Part shown: piece after piece, positions 35,044 to 44,424 of the stretch
Layout: each line of letters starts with the position of its first letter
Numbering within the stretch: position 1 is the first letter of the stretch
DNA from: Rhizobiales bacterium 63-22
GTDB taxonomy: Bacteria > Pseudomonadota > Alphaproteobacteria > Rhizobiales > Rhizobiaceae
Direction: 5' to 3'
DNA: 64,000 nt
Assembly: GCA_001898995.1 (NCBI GenBank)
Contig: MKVZ01000008.1
Span: forward strand, 50,565-114,564
Made by a program: the position numbers and the translations under genes
The notes under the pieces: model-generated
What the model was told of the DNA's origin: nothing
Databases searched by the model: none
The model's input: only the letters and a program-made list of their open reading frames with translations

Positions 35044-35123
35044 GAAAACGGCGATTTTCGAGGACCGGAGCGGAATGTACCTTTGGGTACATGAGCACCG
35101 GACCGCAGAAAATCGCCGTTTGC
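35044..35123. repeat. Palindromic element downstream of pyk
   Basis: Outer arms aaacggcgattttc / gaaaatcgccgttt and an inner hairpin atgtacc/ggtacat. As I recall, closely similar elements recur behind genes in other Rhizobiales. Likely a transcript-end structure for pyk and the convergent TPR gene. Confidence 0.8.
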
Positions 35124-35151
35124 AGGCCGACAGAAACCGAATATCGCCGCT

Positions 35152-36588
35152 TTACAGGCCGGAGTGACCGTCGGCGCCAATATAGGCGACGCGGAGCATG
35201 TTGGTGGAACCGGGCGTCCCGAAGGGCACGCCGGCGATGATGATGATGCGGTCGCCCGGCTTGCCGAATTCCTGTTCGTTGACGATGTTGCAGGCGCGGT
35301 TGACCATGTCTTCCTGATCGTGCGCGTCCTCCGTCATGACGCAGTGCAGGCCCCAGACCAGCGACAGGCGGCGCGTCGTCTCCAGCACCGGCGACAGGGC
35401 CACGATCGGCACACGCGGGCGCTCGCGCGCGGCGCGCAAGCCCGTGGTGCCGGACGCCGTATAGGTCACGATGGCCGCCAGCTTCAGCGTTTCGGCGATC
35501 TGACGCGCGGCGAGCGAGATGGCGTCGGCCGCCGTGGGCTCGGGAATCGCGCGCTGCGCGTCGATGATGCCGGAATAGGTCGGCTCCTGCTCGATCTTCT
35601 CGGCGATGCGGTTCATGGTGGCGACGGCCTCGACCGGATACTGGCCGGAAGCCGATTCCGCCGACAGCATGATCGCGTCCGCGCCCTCGAACACCGCCGC
35701 GGCCACGTCCGACACCTCGGCGCGGGTGGGCACCGGCGCGGTGATCATGGATTCCAGCATCTGGGTCGCGACCACCACCGGCTTGCCGGCGCGGCGCGCC
35801 TTGCGCGTGATGAGCTTCTGGATGCCGGGCACGCTTTCGAGCGGCATTTCGACGCCCAGATCGCCGCGCGCCACCATCAGCGCGTCGGAAAGCTCGATGA
35901 TCTCGTCGAGGCGCGTCACCGCCTGCGGCTTCTCGATCTTTGACAGGAGGCCGACCTTGCCGCGCGAGATCTTGCGCACTTCCGCCAGATCCTCCGGGCG
36001 CTGGATGAAGGAAAGCGCCACCCAGTCGATTTCCTCCTTCAGCACCGCGTCGAGATCGTTGCGATCCTTCTCGGTCAGCGCGCCGACGCCCAGCGTCGTG
36101 TCCGGCAGGCTGACGCCCTTGCGGTCGGAGATGCGGGTGCCGGAAATCACCTTGCAGCGGATCGACTTGCCGTCGCAGGCTTCCGCCACCAGCATCAGCT
36201 TGCCGTCGTCGATCAGCAGCCGATGGCCCGGCTCGACCGCTTCGAGGATTTCGGGGTGCGGGAGATAGACGCGCGTCGCATCGCCCGGCGTGTTGTTGTT
36301 GTCGAGCGTGAAGGTCTGGCCGGGCACGAGATCGACCTTGCCGTCCTTGAACGCGCCGACGCGCAGCTTCGGCCCTTGCAGGTCGGCGAGGATGCCGATC
36401 GGGCGGCCAAGCTCCTTTTCCACGTTGCGGATGCGGCGGACCAGTTCGCGCATCAGGTCGTGGCTGGCATGGCTCATATTGATGCGGAAGACGTCCGCCC
36501 CCGCCTCGAAAAGCTTGCGGATGACGGATTCCTCGCTCGACGCCGGGCCGAGCGTCGCGAGAATCTTGACCTTACGGTTGCGCTTCAT
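35152..36588 (-). CDS. pyk: Pyruvate kinase
   Basis: A 478-aa enzyme making pyruvate and ATP from phosphoenolpyruvate. Key segments: LATLGPASSEESVIRKLFEA, FRINMSHAS, the signature SKIEKPQAVTRLDEI with its catalytic lysine, MVARGDLGVEMPLE, ATQMLESMITAPVPTRAEVS and SAESASGQYPVEA. The C-terminal allosteric domain is complete. The start overlaps the DUF1036 stop by four bases (ATGA), so both genes are translated from one message. Its product feeds the pyruvate carboxylase encoded at the right edge. Confidence 0.98.
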   Translation of the reverse strand: MKRNRKVKILATLGPASSEESVIRKLFEAGADVFRINMSHASHDLMRELVRRIRNVEKELGRPIGILADLQGPKLRVGAFKDGKVDLVPGQTFTLDNNNTPGDATRVYLPHPEILEAVEPGHRLLIDDGKLMLVAEACDGKSIRCKVISGTRISDRKGVSLPDTTLGVGALTEKDRNDLDAVLKEEIDWVALSFIQRPEDLAEVRKISRGKVGLLSKIEKPQAVTRLDEIIELSDALMVARGDLGVEMPLESVPGIQKLITRKARRAGKPVVVATQMLESMITAPVPTRAEVSDVAAAVFEGADAIMLSAESASGQYPVEAVATMNRIAEKIEQEPTYSGIIDAQRAIPEPTAADAISLAARQIAETLKLAAIVTYTASGTTGLRAARERPRVPIVALSPVLETTRRLSLVWGLHCVMTEDAHDQEDMVNRACNIVNEQEFGKPGDRIIIIAGVPFGTPGSTNMLRVAYIGADGHSGL

Positions 36589-37046
36589 TGATTGTTCGTT
36601 CCTGTAACAGTGGGAGTTTCGGGAGGTGTCTCATCGGTCAGCTGGACCATCCAGCTCGTCTGTTCCCCCGTATCGTATTCCTGGAAGCCGTTGCGCTGGA
36701 AACCGCGCGCGAAGCAGTCCTGAACGCCGGTGATGCGGAATTCCTTTTCCGCCACGCACATGTTCACCTTGCCCTGCCAGCGCCCCTCCCCCTGGGCGTC
36801 CTCGGCATAAAGATAATAATAGCGCGACGTCAGCGGCCCCTCGATCAGCGTCTTGCAGGTGGAGCCGTCGATATGCCACCAGCCTTCCGTCACCCAGCCG
36901 GCCTTGGCGCGGTATCCGATCGCCACACCGACGAGATTCTGCGTCGCGTTGCAGACGCGGAAATCGGCCCGCGCCGGAAGCGCCGACATGGCCAGCGCAC
37001 CGGCCATCGCCGCGCCAAATATAGCAAGGAAATGTGGAAGTCGCAT
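36585..37046 (-). CDS. Secreted DUF1036 protein
   Basis: A 153-aa protein with a signal peptide (MRLPHFLAIFGAAMAGALAM, cleavage near ARA-D). The mature part carries the DUF1036 pattern FRVCNATQNLVGVAIGYRAK, TEGWWHIDGSTCKTLI and YYYLYAED, with conserved cysteines that probably form disulphides. Function unknown; found widely in alphaproteobacteria. Its stop overlaps the pyk start (ATGA), an unexpected pairing of an exported protein with a glycolytic enzyme. It may only share transcription. Confidence 0.85.
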   Translation of the reverse strand: MRLPHFLAIFGAAMAGALAMSALPARADFRVCNATQNLVGVAIGYRAKAGWVTEGWWHIDGSTCKTLIEGPLTSRYYYLYAEDAQGEGRWQGKVNMCVAEKEFRITGVQDCFARGFQRNGFQEYDTGEQTSWMVQLTDETPPETPTVTGTNNQ

Positions 37047-37263
37047 CCGCCGAACCCTTCAGCCCGCAATCGTCATTTGTCCAAACCGGGCGTCCCAACC
37101 GGGTTTGTCCCATTCCGGTCGCTCCCTTTTCGGCAGTTTCGCCGGGGATGTCAACGCGCTCGGCATAGAACCCGAATACCCGGCGGAAAGAATGATCGTT
37201 GCAATCGGGGCTTTCTCATGACAGACCGGTCATAACGCCGCAAAACGAAACCGGAATGAAGCC

Positions 37264-38124
37264 GTGTCGTCCGTCATGTCATCCGTCACGCCGCCCGCCC
37301 GTTCCTTTGCGCCCGTCCACCGGCTTGCGGGCGATTCCCGCCTCGGCCTGCTGCTTACCGCCGATCACGCGCACCGCGACCTGCCGCCGGAATACGGCAC
37401 GCTGGGCCTGCCCGAAAGCCAGTTCGATCGCCATATCGCCTATGATATCGGCGTCGAGAACCTGACGCGCGAACTGGCGCGGCGATTGAACGCACCGGCG
37501 GTGATGGCCGGATTTTCCCGCCTGCTGATCGACCCCAACCGGGGCGAGGACGATCCCACCCTCATCATGCAGCTTTCGGACGGAGCCGTGATTTCCGGCA
37601 ATTATCCGATGCCAGCGGCCGAACGCGAGGCGCGGCTGGAACGCTTCTACCGCCCCTATCACCGCACGATCGCCGAAACGGCCAGCGGGATCGCGGCGGC
37701 GAGCGGCGGCGCGCCGCTCATCGTCGCCATCCACTCCTTCACCCCGCACTGGAAGGGCAAGCCGCGCCCTTGGCATATCGGCCTGCTCTGGGACCGGGAC
37801 GACCGGGCCGTCGCGCGCTTCCTCGAAATGCTGCGCGCCGAACCCGGCCTCGTCGTCGGCGACAACGAGCCTTACGACGGCGCGCTGAAGAACGACGCGC
37901 TCTACCGCCACGCCACCGCGCACGGCTATGCCAATGTGCTGATCGAGGTACGGCAGGACCTGATCGCCGATGCGGACGGCGTCGCCGAATGGGCCGACCG
38001 CCTCGCGCCCATGCTGACGCGGCTCAACGCGCTGGACGGGATGCACGCCGTCCGTCATTTCGGCTCGCGCACGGGTCCGGTCACGCCGGCGGTGCCCGCT
38101 TTGCCCGCTATCCACAGGGCCTGA
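37264..38124 (+). CDS. N-formylglutamate amidohydrolase family protein
   Basis: A 286-aa protein of the FGase/HutG-like family. Family-type stretches: LLTADHAHRDLPPEYGTLG (metal-binding H/D), HIAYDIGVENLTRELARRL, FSRLLIDPNRGEDDPTLI, IVAIHSFTPHWKGKPRPWHI and YDGALKNDALYRHATAHGYA. Such enzymes hydrolyse N-formyl-glutamate or related N-acyl amino acids. No hut genes are here, so the substrate is unknown. ATG at 37264 or 37276 (MSSVTPP) are both possible. Confidence 0.88.
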   Translation: MSSVMSSVTPPARSFAPVHRLAGDSRLGLLLTADHAHRDLPPEYGTLGLPESQFDRHIAYDIGVENLTRELARRLNAPAVMAGFSRLLIDPNRGEDDPTLIMQLSDGAVISGNYPMPAAEREARLERFYRPYHRTIAETASGIAAASGGAPLIVAIHSFTPHWKGKPRPWHIGLLWDRDDRAVARFLEMLRAEPGLVVGDNEPYDGALKNDALYRHATAHGYANVLIEVRQDLIADADGVAEWADRLAPMLTRLNALDGMHAVRHFGSRTGPVTPAVPALPAIHRA

Positions 38125-38149
38125 CCGGGCGAAACCGATACAAAGCCCA

Positions 38150-38192
38150 ACCGAAGGAAAACCGGTTTCCACTTTTTGGTCCGATGCTCTAG
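38150..38192. repeat. RIME-like element upstream of gapR
   Basis: aaaaccggtttccacttttt then ggtccgatgctctagt; half of the palindrome seen complete at 16040. Confidence 0.7.
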
Positions 38193-38231
38193 TTTGCGCG
38201 CATCATCGAATCTCAAACCGGAGAAAGCCCC

Positions 38232-38492
38232 GTGAGCGACGACATCACCAGCGAAGCCCAGACGATCGCCGTCGGACAGTTGCGCGCCTTCATCGAGCGC
38301 ATCGAGCGCCTTGAGGAAGAAAAGAAGACCATCGCCGACGATATCAAGGAAGTTTATGCGGAATTGAAGGGCTCGGGGTTTGACAGCAAGGTCGTGAGGA
38401 CCATTATTCGTCTGCGCAAGAAAGAAGACCACGAACGTCAGGAAGAGGAAGCCGTGCTCCAGCTCTACATGGACGCGCTGGGCATGAAGTGA
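38232..38492 (+). CDS. gapR: GapR nucleoid-associated protein (DUF2312)
   Basis: An 86-aa DUF2312 protein: [20 protein letters not shown] then [20 protein letters not shown] and [20 protein letters not shown]. GapR of Caulobacter tetramerises around overtwisted AT-rich DNA ahead of replication forks and stimulates topoisomerases. The key helical segments and basic residues are conserved. The ATG at 38232 follows ggagaaagccccgtgagcg (a GTG is also in this stretch, fixed by family start [10 protein letters not shown]). It is monocistronic. Confidence 0.92.
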   Translation: MSDDITSEAQTIAVGQLRAFIERIERLEEEKKTIADDIKEVYAELKGSGFDSKVVRTIIRLRKKEDHERQEEEAVLQLYMDALGMK

Positions 38493-38565
38493 ACCGTGAA
38501 CCTTCCTGAAACCGGAACCCGGCGGGCCGCGGCGGCGGTCCCGCGCTGACAAAAGGGACAGGCCC

Positions 38566-39516
38566 ATGGAACTCAGGAAACTCGGACGCAGCGGCTTGAA
38601 CGTCTCGCCGCTCTGCTTCGGCGGCAACGTCTTCGGATGGACGGTGGACGAGGCGACATCCTTCTCGCTTCTCGACCGGTTCATCGACGCGGGCTTCAAC
38701 TTCATCGATACGGCGGATGTCTATTCCGCATGGGCGCCCGGCAATGTGGGCGGCGAATCCGAGACCATCATCGGCAACTGGCTGAAGTCGCGCGGCCTGC
38801 GCGACCGGGTGGTGATCGCCACCAAGGTCGGCTCCGAGATGGGGCCGGGCGAAAAGGGCCTGTCGCCCGCCTATATCCGCAAGGCGGTCGACGCCTCGCT
38901 GAAGCGGCTGCAAACGGATTATATCGATCTCTACCAGTCGCACTGGGACGATCCCGACACGCCCTTCGAGGACACGCTCGGCACCTACAAGGAGCTGATC
39001 GAGGCGGGCAAGGTGCGCGCCATCGGCGCGTCGAACCTGACGCCGGAACGCCTCACCGAGGCGCTGGATGTGGCCGAGAAACACGGCCTGCCGCGTTATG
39101 AGAGCCTGCAACCGCTCTATAACCTCTATGACCGCGCGGATTTCGAAAACGGACTGGAGGCGCTTTGCCGCAAGCACGGTCTCGGCGTCATTCCCTATTA
39201 TTCGCTTGCCGCCGGTTTCCTGACCGGCAAGTACCGCTCCGCGGACGATCTGGCGCAAAGCGCGCGCGGCAAGTCGGTGGAGAAGTATCTGACGGATCGG
39301 GGCACACGCATCCTCGCCGCGCTGGATAAGGTGGCGAAGAACCATGACGCCACGCAGGCGCAGGCGGCGATCGCGTGGCTGATCGCGCATCCCGCCATCA
39401 CCGCGCCCATCGCCAGCGCAACGAGGCCCGCGCAGCTCAACGAACTCATCGGCGCGACGGAACTGAAACTCGGCGGCGACGCCATCGCCCTGCTCGACAA
39501 GGCCAGCGCATTATAA
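38566..39516 (+). CDS. Aldo/keto reductase
   Basis: A 316-aa AKR-fold oxidoreductase. Hallmarks: MELRKLGRSGLNVSPLCFGG, DRFIDAGFNFIDTADVYSAW with the catalytic D/Y, LKRLQTDYIDLYQSHWDDPD, YESLQPLYNLYDR and the NADPH-binding AIAWLIAHPAITAPIASATR. It resembles general stress-protein AKRs (YajO/Gsp69 type). The substrate is unknown. It starts 73 bp after gapR on the same strand, with possible but unproven co-transcription. Downstream the DNA changes character (accessory patch). Confidence 0.93.
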   Translation: MELRKLGRSGLNVSPLCFGGNVFGWTVDEATSFSLLDRFIDAGFNFIDTADVYSAWAPGNVGGESETIIGNWLKSRGLRDRVVIATKVGSEMGPGEKGLSPAYIRKAVDASLKRLQTDYIDLYQSHWDDPDTPFEDTLGTYKELIEAGKVRAIGASNLTPERLTEALDVAEKHGLPRYESLQPLYNLYDRADFENGLEALCRKHGLGVIPYYSLAAGFLTGKYRSADDLAQSARGKSVEKYLTDRGTRILAALDKVAKNHDATQAQAAIAWLIAHPAITAPIASATRPAQLNELIGATELKLGGDAIALLDKASAL

Positions 39517-39581
39517 CGGACGGGAAGAAAAACCCTTGAATCGTCAACCGGCATCGAAATCCGGTTGACGATTTCTCTTTT

Positions 39582-39651
39582 TGCAAATCAGGTCGCGTTT
39601 TTACCGCGTGCGACAAAGATATTTGACCCGAAGACACCTGATTTTCGGGTG
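39582..39651 (+). repeat. Direct repeat, left copy (flanks the GNAT gene)
   Basis: Begins tgcaaatcaggtcgcgtttt and contains gcgtgcgacaaagata. About 70 bp, matching 40564-40633 at most positions. Each copy has a small internal palindrome (gtcgcg..cgtgcgac). This and the right copy bound about 0.9 kb holding the GNAT gene. Confidence 0.82.
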
Positions 39652-39671
39652 ATGCCGATCTGTCGGGTGTT

Positions 39672-40283
39672 TCAGGATATGTGCGACATATTCTTGACCA
39701 TCAAAATCCATTCTCCCGGCTCGTCCGATCCGGGGAACGGTGAAAAGGGCCGCCGATCCCACTCTACAAAACCTGTCTTCCGATAGAGGCTGTAGGCTCT
39801 CGGATTGAAGCTACCGACCATGAGCGTCAAACGATCCTTACCCACCCGTTTTGCAAGACTTTCTGCTTCTGCAATGAGCGCCTTGCCGTATCCTTTGCCC
39901 TGATATTCCAGGTAGACGGCAGCAGCCGAAATATACCAGGTACCAGCAGCCATAACCTTCAATTCATTCAGCGGCTTTATGACGTCGATAGTCGGCGCAG
40001 CCGGGGCGGACGGTTCGGGAATAACATATCCGTTCAAGGCTCCGACTATCCGGCCGTTCTGTTCGGCAATCCGCCAATTCCCGAAGTGGGTAAAATGGCT
40101 CTCGTCGTTGCGGATGATATTTCGACCGACCTCGAAAGCGGACTGGCCGGGAGCGGCTGCCTGCCCCCACAGGAACGAAGTCAGGCGGCGTGTCGCCATG
40201 TCCGCCAGCAAAACAAGATGCGGGCAATCATTGGGCGTCGATAAACGAAAGGCAATGGACCGGGATGCGAGCGTCGGCATCAT
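39672..40283 (-). CDS. GNAT-family N-acetyltransferase
   Basis: A 204-aa acetyltransferase: the acetyl-CoA loop is VYLEYQGKGYGKALIAEAES, preceded by WYISAAAV and followed by FNPRAYSLYRKTGFVEWDRR. Substrate unknown. Start: two adjacent ATGs (40283 and 40280) follow ggagagaat; I take 40283. Codon choice and base composition here are visibly less GC-rich than in neighbours, and the gene lies between imperfect 70-bp direct repeats, which suggests horizontal origin. An extension to 40319 is possible but lacks similarity. Confidence 0.85.
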   Translation of the reverse strand: MMPTLASRSIAFRLSTPNDCPHLVLLADMATRRLTSFLWGQAAAPGQSAFEVGRNIIRNDESHFTHFGNWRIAEQNGRIVGALNGYVIPEPSAPAAPTIDVIKPLNELKVMAAGTWYISAAAVYLEYQGKGYGKALIAEAESLAKRVGKDRLTLMVGSFNPRAYSLYRKTGFVEWDRRPFSPFPGSDEPGEWILMVKNMSHIS

Positions 40284-40563
40284 ATTCTCTCCATGAGTTC
40301 GACGGCTTGAAGGCGGCAAAAAACCCGCCGACCGAGAGGTGGGCAGGTTGCGGAAATCCCATGACGATTGAAGGAGGGACTATCCCCTCAGAATCCTCGT
40401 CGTCGCAGAATCGACACGCCACACCGCACGATCGTGCAGCCTCGGCGTCGGATGCTATTTGCGAAACGAATATTCAGGTTCATGACCCGACGATGGGCCA
40501 GATCACGTTTCAGGTCAATCAACAGATTCACAGATGCCGCGAGAATCTGCAAAACGCCATCGC

Positions 40564-40633
40564 TGCAAATCAGGTCGCGTTTTTAACGCGTGCGACAAAG
40601 ATATGCGAGCCGAAAGCACCCGATTTTCCGGGG
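40564..40633 (+). repeat. Direct repeat, right copy (flanks the GNAT gene)
   Basis: Starts tgcaaatcaggtcgcgtttt like the left copy, 982 bp further on. The first 41 bases differ at only one site; the match weakens after that. The 40284-40709 gap otherwise contains no gene I can support. Confidence 0.82.
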
Positions 40634-40709
40634 CGGGCATCCGTCGCGTGTGTTTGGGAGCTACACGACGGTCAATGCGGTGGTTCGCGGGCCGGTAATT
40701 TCGCGCGCG

Positions 40710-41153
<444 letters not shown>

Positions 41154-41203
41154 TTACCGCTCAAACGCGGACAGCCTTTCGGCACCCACTGCAAAGCGGC
41201 CCG

Positions 41204-43018
41204 CTACCCCTCGATTTCCTCGCGCAGCATCTCAAGCTCCAGCCATTCCTCTTCCATGGCCGCGTTTTCGGCGCGCTTTTTCTCCAGAAGCGCCGCCGTC
41301 TTGGCGAACAGCGCCGGGTCTTTCGCATAAAGCTGCGGATCGGCGAGCTTGGCCTCCAGCGTGGCGATCTCCTTCGCCAGCGCATCCATCTTCGCGGGCA
41401 GCGTTTCCAGCGCGAATTTCTGCTTGTAGGAAAGCTTGCGCTTTTCGTCCCGCTTCGGCGCGGGCACATCCTCGCTCCTGTCACCGGCGCGCGGGGCGGC
41501 GGTCTTGACGTTGCGCCGCTCCAGCGCCTGCTCCTTGCGCTGCGCCATCATGTCGGCGTAGCCGCCGGCATATTCGAGCCAGCGCCCGTCGCCCTCCGGC
41601 GCGACCACCGAGGTGACGGTGCGGTCGAGGAAATCGCGGTCGTGGCTGACGAGGATGACCGTGCCCGGAAAACCCGCCACCAGTTCCTGCAGCAGGTCGA
41701 GCGTTTCCATGTCGAGATCGTTGGTCGGCTCGTCCAGCACAAGCAGGTTGGCGGGCCGCGCCAGCACGCGCGCCAGCATCAGCCGCGCCCGCTCGCCGCC
41801 GGAAAGCTCGCGGATCGGCGTGCGCGCCTGTTCCGGCTGGAACAGGAAATCCTTCATGTAGGACACGACATGGCGCTGCTCGCCGTTGATGACGAGGTTT
41901 TCGCCGCGCCCGTCGGTGAGGTAATGCGCCAGCGTCTCCTCGGGATCGAGGTCGGCGCGCCGCTGGTCGAGTTCGGCTATCTCCAGATTGACGCCGAGCC
42001 GCAGCGTGCCCGAATCCGGCGCGAGCCTGCCCGTCAGCATCGTGAGCAGCGTGGTCTTGCCGACGCCGTTCGGCCCGACCAGCCCGATGCGGTCGCCGCG
42101 ATGCACGCGGATGGAGAAATCCTTCACCAGCACCCGCTCGCCGTAGGCCTTGCAGAGCCTCCTGGCCTCGATCACCAGCTTGCCGGATTCCTTCGTGTCG
42201 CTCGCCGCCAGCACCGCCGTGCCCTGCGCCTTGCGGTGGTTGCGGAACTCGTCGCGCATGGAGTGAAGCTCGCCGAGGCGGCGCATGTTGCGCTTGCGCC
42301 GGGCGGTCACGCCATAGCGCAGCCAGTGCTCCTCGCGCGCGATCTGGCGACCGAGCTTGTGCAGGTCGCGCTCCTCCTCCTCCAGCACCTTGTCGCGCCA
42401 TTCCTCGAAATGGGCGAAACCCCGATCGAGACGGCGCGTCACGCCCCGGTCGAGCCAGACTGTCGTGCGGCTGACATTTTCGAGAAAGCGGCGGTCGTGC
42501 GAGATCAGCACGATGGCCGAACGGATCTGGCGCAACTCGTCTTCCAGCCATTCGATGGTGGTAAGGTCGAGATGGTTGGTCGGCTCGTCCAGAAGCAGAA
42601 CGTCCGGCTGCGGCGCGATCACGCGCGCCAGTGCCGCGCGCCGCGCCTCGCCGCCCGACAGGTGCTCCGGCTTCTCCTCGCCGGTCAGGCCCAGATGCTC
42701 CATGAGATAGGTGACGCGGTGCGGATCGTCGGCCGGCCCAAGCCCCGCCTCCACATAGGCGCGCACGCTGGCATAGCCGTCGAGGTCCGGGGCCTGCGGC
42801 AGGTAGCGCACCGTCGCGCCCGGATGGCGGAACACCTCGCCGTCGGTCGGCTCGACCATGCCGGCCGCGATCTTCAGCAGGGTGGACTTGCCGGAACCGT
42901 TGCGCCCCACCAGCGCGATGCGCTCACCCTCGCCGACCGAGAGGTCGGCCGCCTCCAGAAGCGGCGTACCGCCGAAGGTGAGCTTGATCCGGTCGAGACG
43001 AAGAAGGGGTGGGGCCAT
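41204..43018 (-). CDS. ABC-F ATPase (Uup-like)
   Basis: A 604-aa protein with two ABC domains and no membrane part. Domain 1: VGRNGSGKSTLLKIAAG, HLSGGEARRAALARVI, VLLLDEPTNHLDL. Domain 2: VGPNGVGKTTLLTMLTG, ELSGGERARLMLARVL, LLVLDEPTNDLDM. A linker (P-site tRNA-interaction motif region) separates them, and a C-terminal coiled coil (KMDALAKEIATLEAKLADP) is typical of Uup. ABC-F proteins act on the ribosome or on DNA branch structures. It is convergent with the VOC gene's region; a lipoprotein gene lies upstream. Confidence 0.94.
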   Translation of the reverse strand: MAPPLLRLDRIKLTFGGTPLLEAADLSVGEGERIALVGRNGSGKSTLLKIAAGMVEPTDGEVFRHPGATVRYLPQAPDLDGYASVRAYVEAGLGPADDPHRVTYLMEHLGLTGEEKPEHLSGGEARRAALARVIAPQPDVLLLDEPTNHLDLTTIEWLEDELRQIRSAIVLISHDRRFLENVSRTTVWLDRGVTRRLDRGFAHFEEWRDKVLEEEERDLHKLGRQIAREEHWLRYGVTARRKRNMRRLGELHSMRDEFRNHRKAQGTAVLAASDTKESGKLVIEARRLCKAYGERVLVKDFSIRVHRGDRIGLVGPNGVGKTTLLTMLTGRLAPDSGTLRLGVNLEIAELDQRRADLDPEETLAHYLTDGRGENLVINGEQRHVVSYMKDFLFQPEQARTPIRELSGGERARLMLARVLARPANLLVLDEPTNDLDMETLDLLQELVAGFPGTVILVSHDRDFLDRTVTSVVAPEGDGRWLEYAGGYADMMAQRKEQALERRNVKTAAPRAGDRSEDVPAPKRDEKRKLSYKQKFALETLPAKMDALAKEIATLEAKLADPQLYAKDPALFAKTAALLEKKRAENAAMEEEWLELEMLREEIEG

Positions 43019-43054
43019 GATTCTCTATCGGTATACTCTGCGGGAACGGGATTG

Positions 43055-43092
43055 CATCGAAATAAGAAACAGGCCGGGTTTCCCCGGCCTGC
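43055..43092 (-). terminator. Terminator of the glycine-zipper lipoprotein gene
   Basis: On the minus strand: stem caggccggg/cccggcctg with a short loop, then tttcttattt. It lies 25 bp past the stop. Confidence 0.8.
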
Positions 43093-43116
43093 CGAAGCCT
43101 GATTCTGGCGCCGCGA

Positions 43117-43401
43117 TTACTGGCAGCGCGCCTCGTAGATGCGGCCATACGGATCGCGGTAGCGGCAATATTGCACGCCGTTGCGCGACTGTGCCGCGCC
43201 GAGCAGCGTACCGGCGACACCGCCGATGGCCGCACCGGCCAGCGCACCGCGGCCGTTGCCGCCGATCGCGCCGCCCGCAAGCGCACCGAGTGCAGCGCCG
43301 CCGACGCCGTAGCCGGCCGTGCGCTGTTCCGCAGTCGTGCATGCGGCAGTCGAGAACGCAAGCATGCCAGCGACGGCAATCAAGGAAAGACGTGATTTCA
43401 T
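43117..43401 (-). CDS. Glycine-zipper outer-membrane lipoprotein
   Basis: A 94-aa lipoprotein: MKSRLSLIAVAGMLAFSTAAC has a signal peptide with lipobox STAAC. The mature part is dominated by a glycine zipper (GVGGAALGALAGGAIGG then GRGALAGAAIGGVAG), which may insert in the outer membrane. The tail GVQYCRYRDPYGRIYEARCQ has two cysteines that could form a disulphide. The start at 43401 follows ggagattgtctc. Related 17-kDa surface antigens occur in alphaproteobacteria. It is monocistronic. Confidence 0.87.
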   Translation of the reverse strand: MKSRLSLIAVAGMLAFSTAACTTAEQRTAGYGVGGAALGALAGGAIGGNGRGALAGAAIGGVAGTLLGAAQSRNGVQYCRYRDPYGRIYEARCQ

Positions 43402-43521
43402 GAGACAATCTCCTTTGAGAGTTGACATAGGCACCGATTTTGCGTCCCCAATTTCGGCGTCAGGCAGTTGATGTGCAGCACACCCGCTCGGCCCATTTAC
43501 AATACGTTTCGCGGCTTTGCG

Positions 43522-44211
43522 TCAAGCATTTTCAGTGGACGGACCCGCCGCGGCGCCCGGTCCTTCCGGCGATTCGAGGTTGGCCACAAGTATCGCGAGA
43601 CCAGAACGCACAGTAATGCGAAGTGTTCCATCCACGATATTCGAAACCGTCCATGAAGAACCGAAAGGCAGGGTCACATTATCTAACGGCCATCTGGCAT
43701 TCGTGATCGAAAGGCCATGCAGCGGCATGAAATTCACGACGCTGAACAAGGTTCCTTCGGGAAAATCATATTCGTGCGCGCCCCCATGCGCACTGGGGAC
43801 CAGCGGCCACGCTTCCTCAGTGCCGCTGGAAAGCATCAGGTCGCGCCCTTTTTCCGCCTGCGCGGTGGCCATGGTGAAATGCAGCAGCGCGTGATCGGTG
43901 CGCCGGCCGCCGAAAGCGCCGCACAGGATGACCCGCGTGGCGCCGCGCGCATAGGCCTCGTCGACCGCGAGTTCCCCGTCGGTCATGTCCTTGGCGCGCG
44001 GAAATGTCTTTTGCGGTACATGGGCATAGCGCGTGCGCAGGCCGTTCGACGACGAATCGAAATCGCCGAGCCACAGTTCCGGCTCCACGCCCAGCGCCGC
44101 CGCGTGGCGGATGCCGCTGTCGGCGGCAAGCACGCGCGCCCCGGCGATCTGGCGCCGCAGGCGTTCGGTCACGGCGAGATCGCCGCCCAGCAGAATGACG
44201 AATGTGCTCAT
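43522..44211 (-). CDS. thiN: Thiamine pyrophosphokinase
   Basis: A 229-aa enzyme that converts thiamine plus ATP to thiamine diphosphate, the cofactor of the transketolase encoded upstream. Key segments: FVILLGGDLAVTERL, VLAADSGIRHAAALGVEPEL, WLGDFDSS, DMTDGELAVDEAYARGATRV and CGAFGGRRTDHALLH. The C-terminal TPK domain ends with SGLAILVANLE. No thiamine riboswitch was seen. It diverges from the M48 protease gene. Confidence 0.93.
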   Translation of the reverse strand: MSTFVILLGGDLAVTERLRRQIAGARVLAADSGIRHAAALGVEPELWLGDFDSSSNGLRTRYAHVPQKTFPRAKDMTDGELAVDEAYARGATRVILCGAFGGRRTDHALLHFTMATAQAEKGRDLMLSSGTEEAWPLVPSAHGGAHEYDFPEGTLFSVVNFMPLHGLSITNARWPLDNVTLPFGSSWTVSNIVDGTLRITVRSGLAILVANLESPEGPGAAAGPSTENA

Positions 44212-44424
44212 GCGCCGCTCTTATCACGGGCCGGGCATGGCCGGAAGCCCGCCTGTGGGAACCGGAGTGTGCGGCTGCCGGAAGACTGCGGACGTTGGAC
44301 ATATTTTCTTCGCAATCGCTGGGAACAAACATGCCTCCTTCCCATTGACAGCCCTGTGCCGACTACCCTTATTGACCGCTTGTCCATCCGCCGCCCTGCC
44401 GATAAATTCACCGCCAGACAATTG

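Noticed and set aside
39582..40633. attL/attR sites of an integrated element
   Set aside because: No integrase or tRNA at either end, and each repeat has its own internal palindrome; a dispersed repeat family is more likely.
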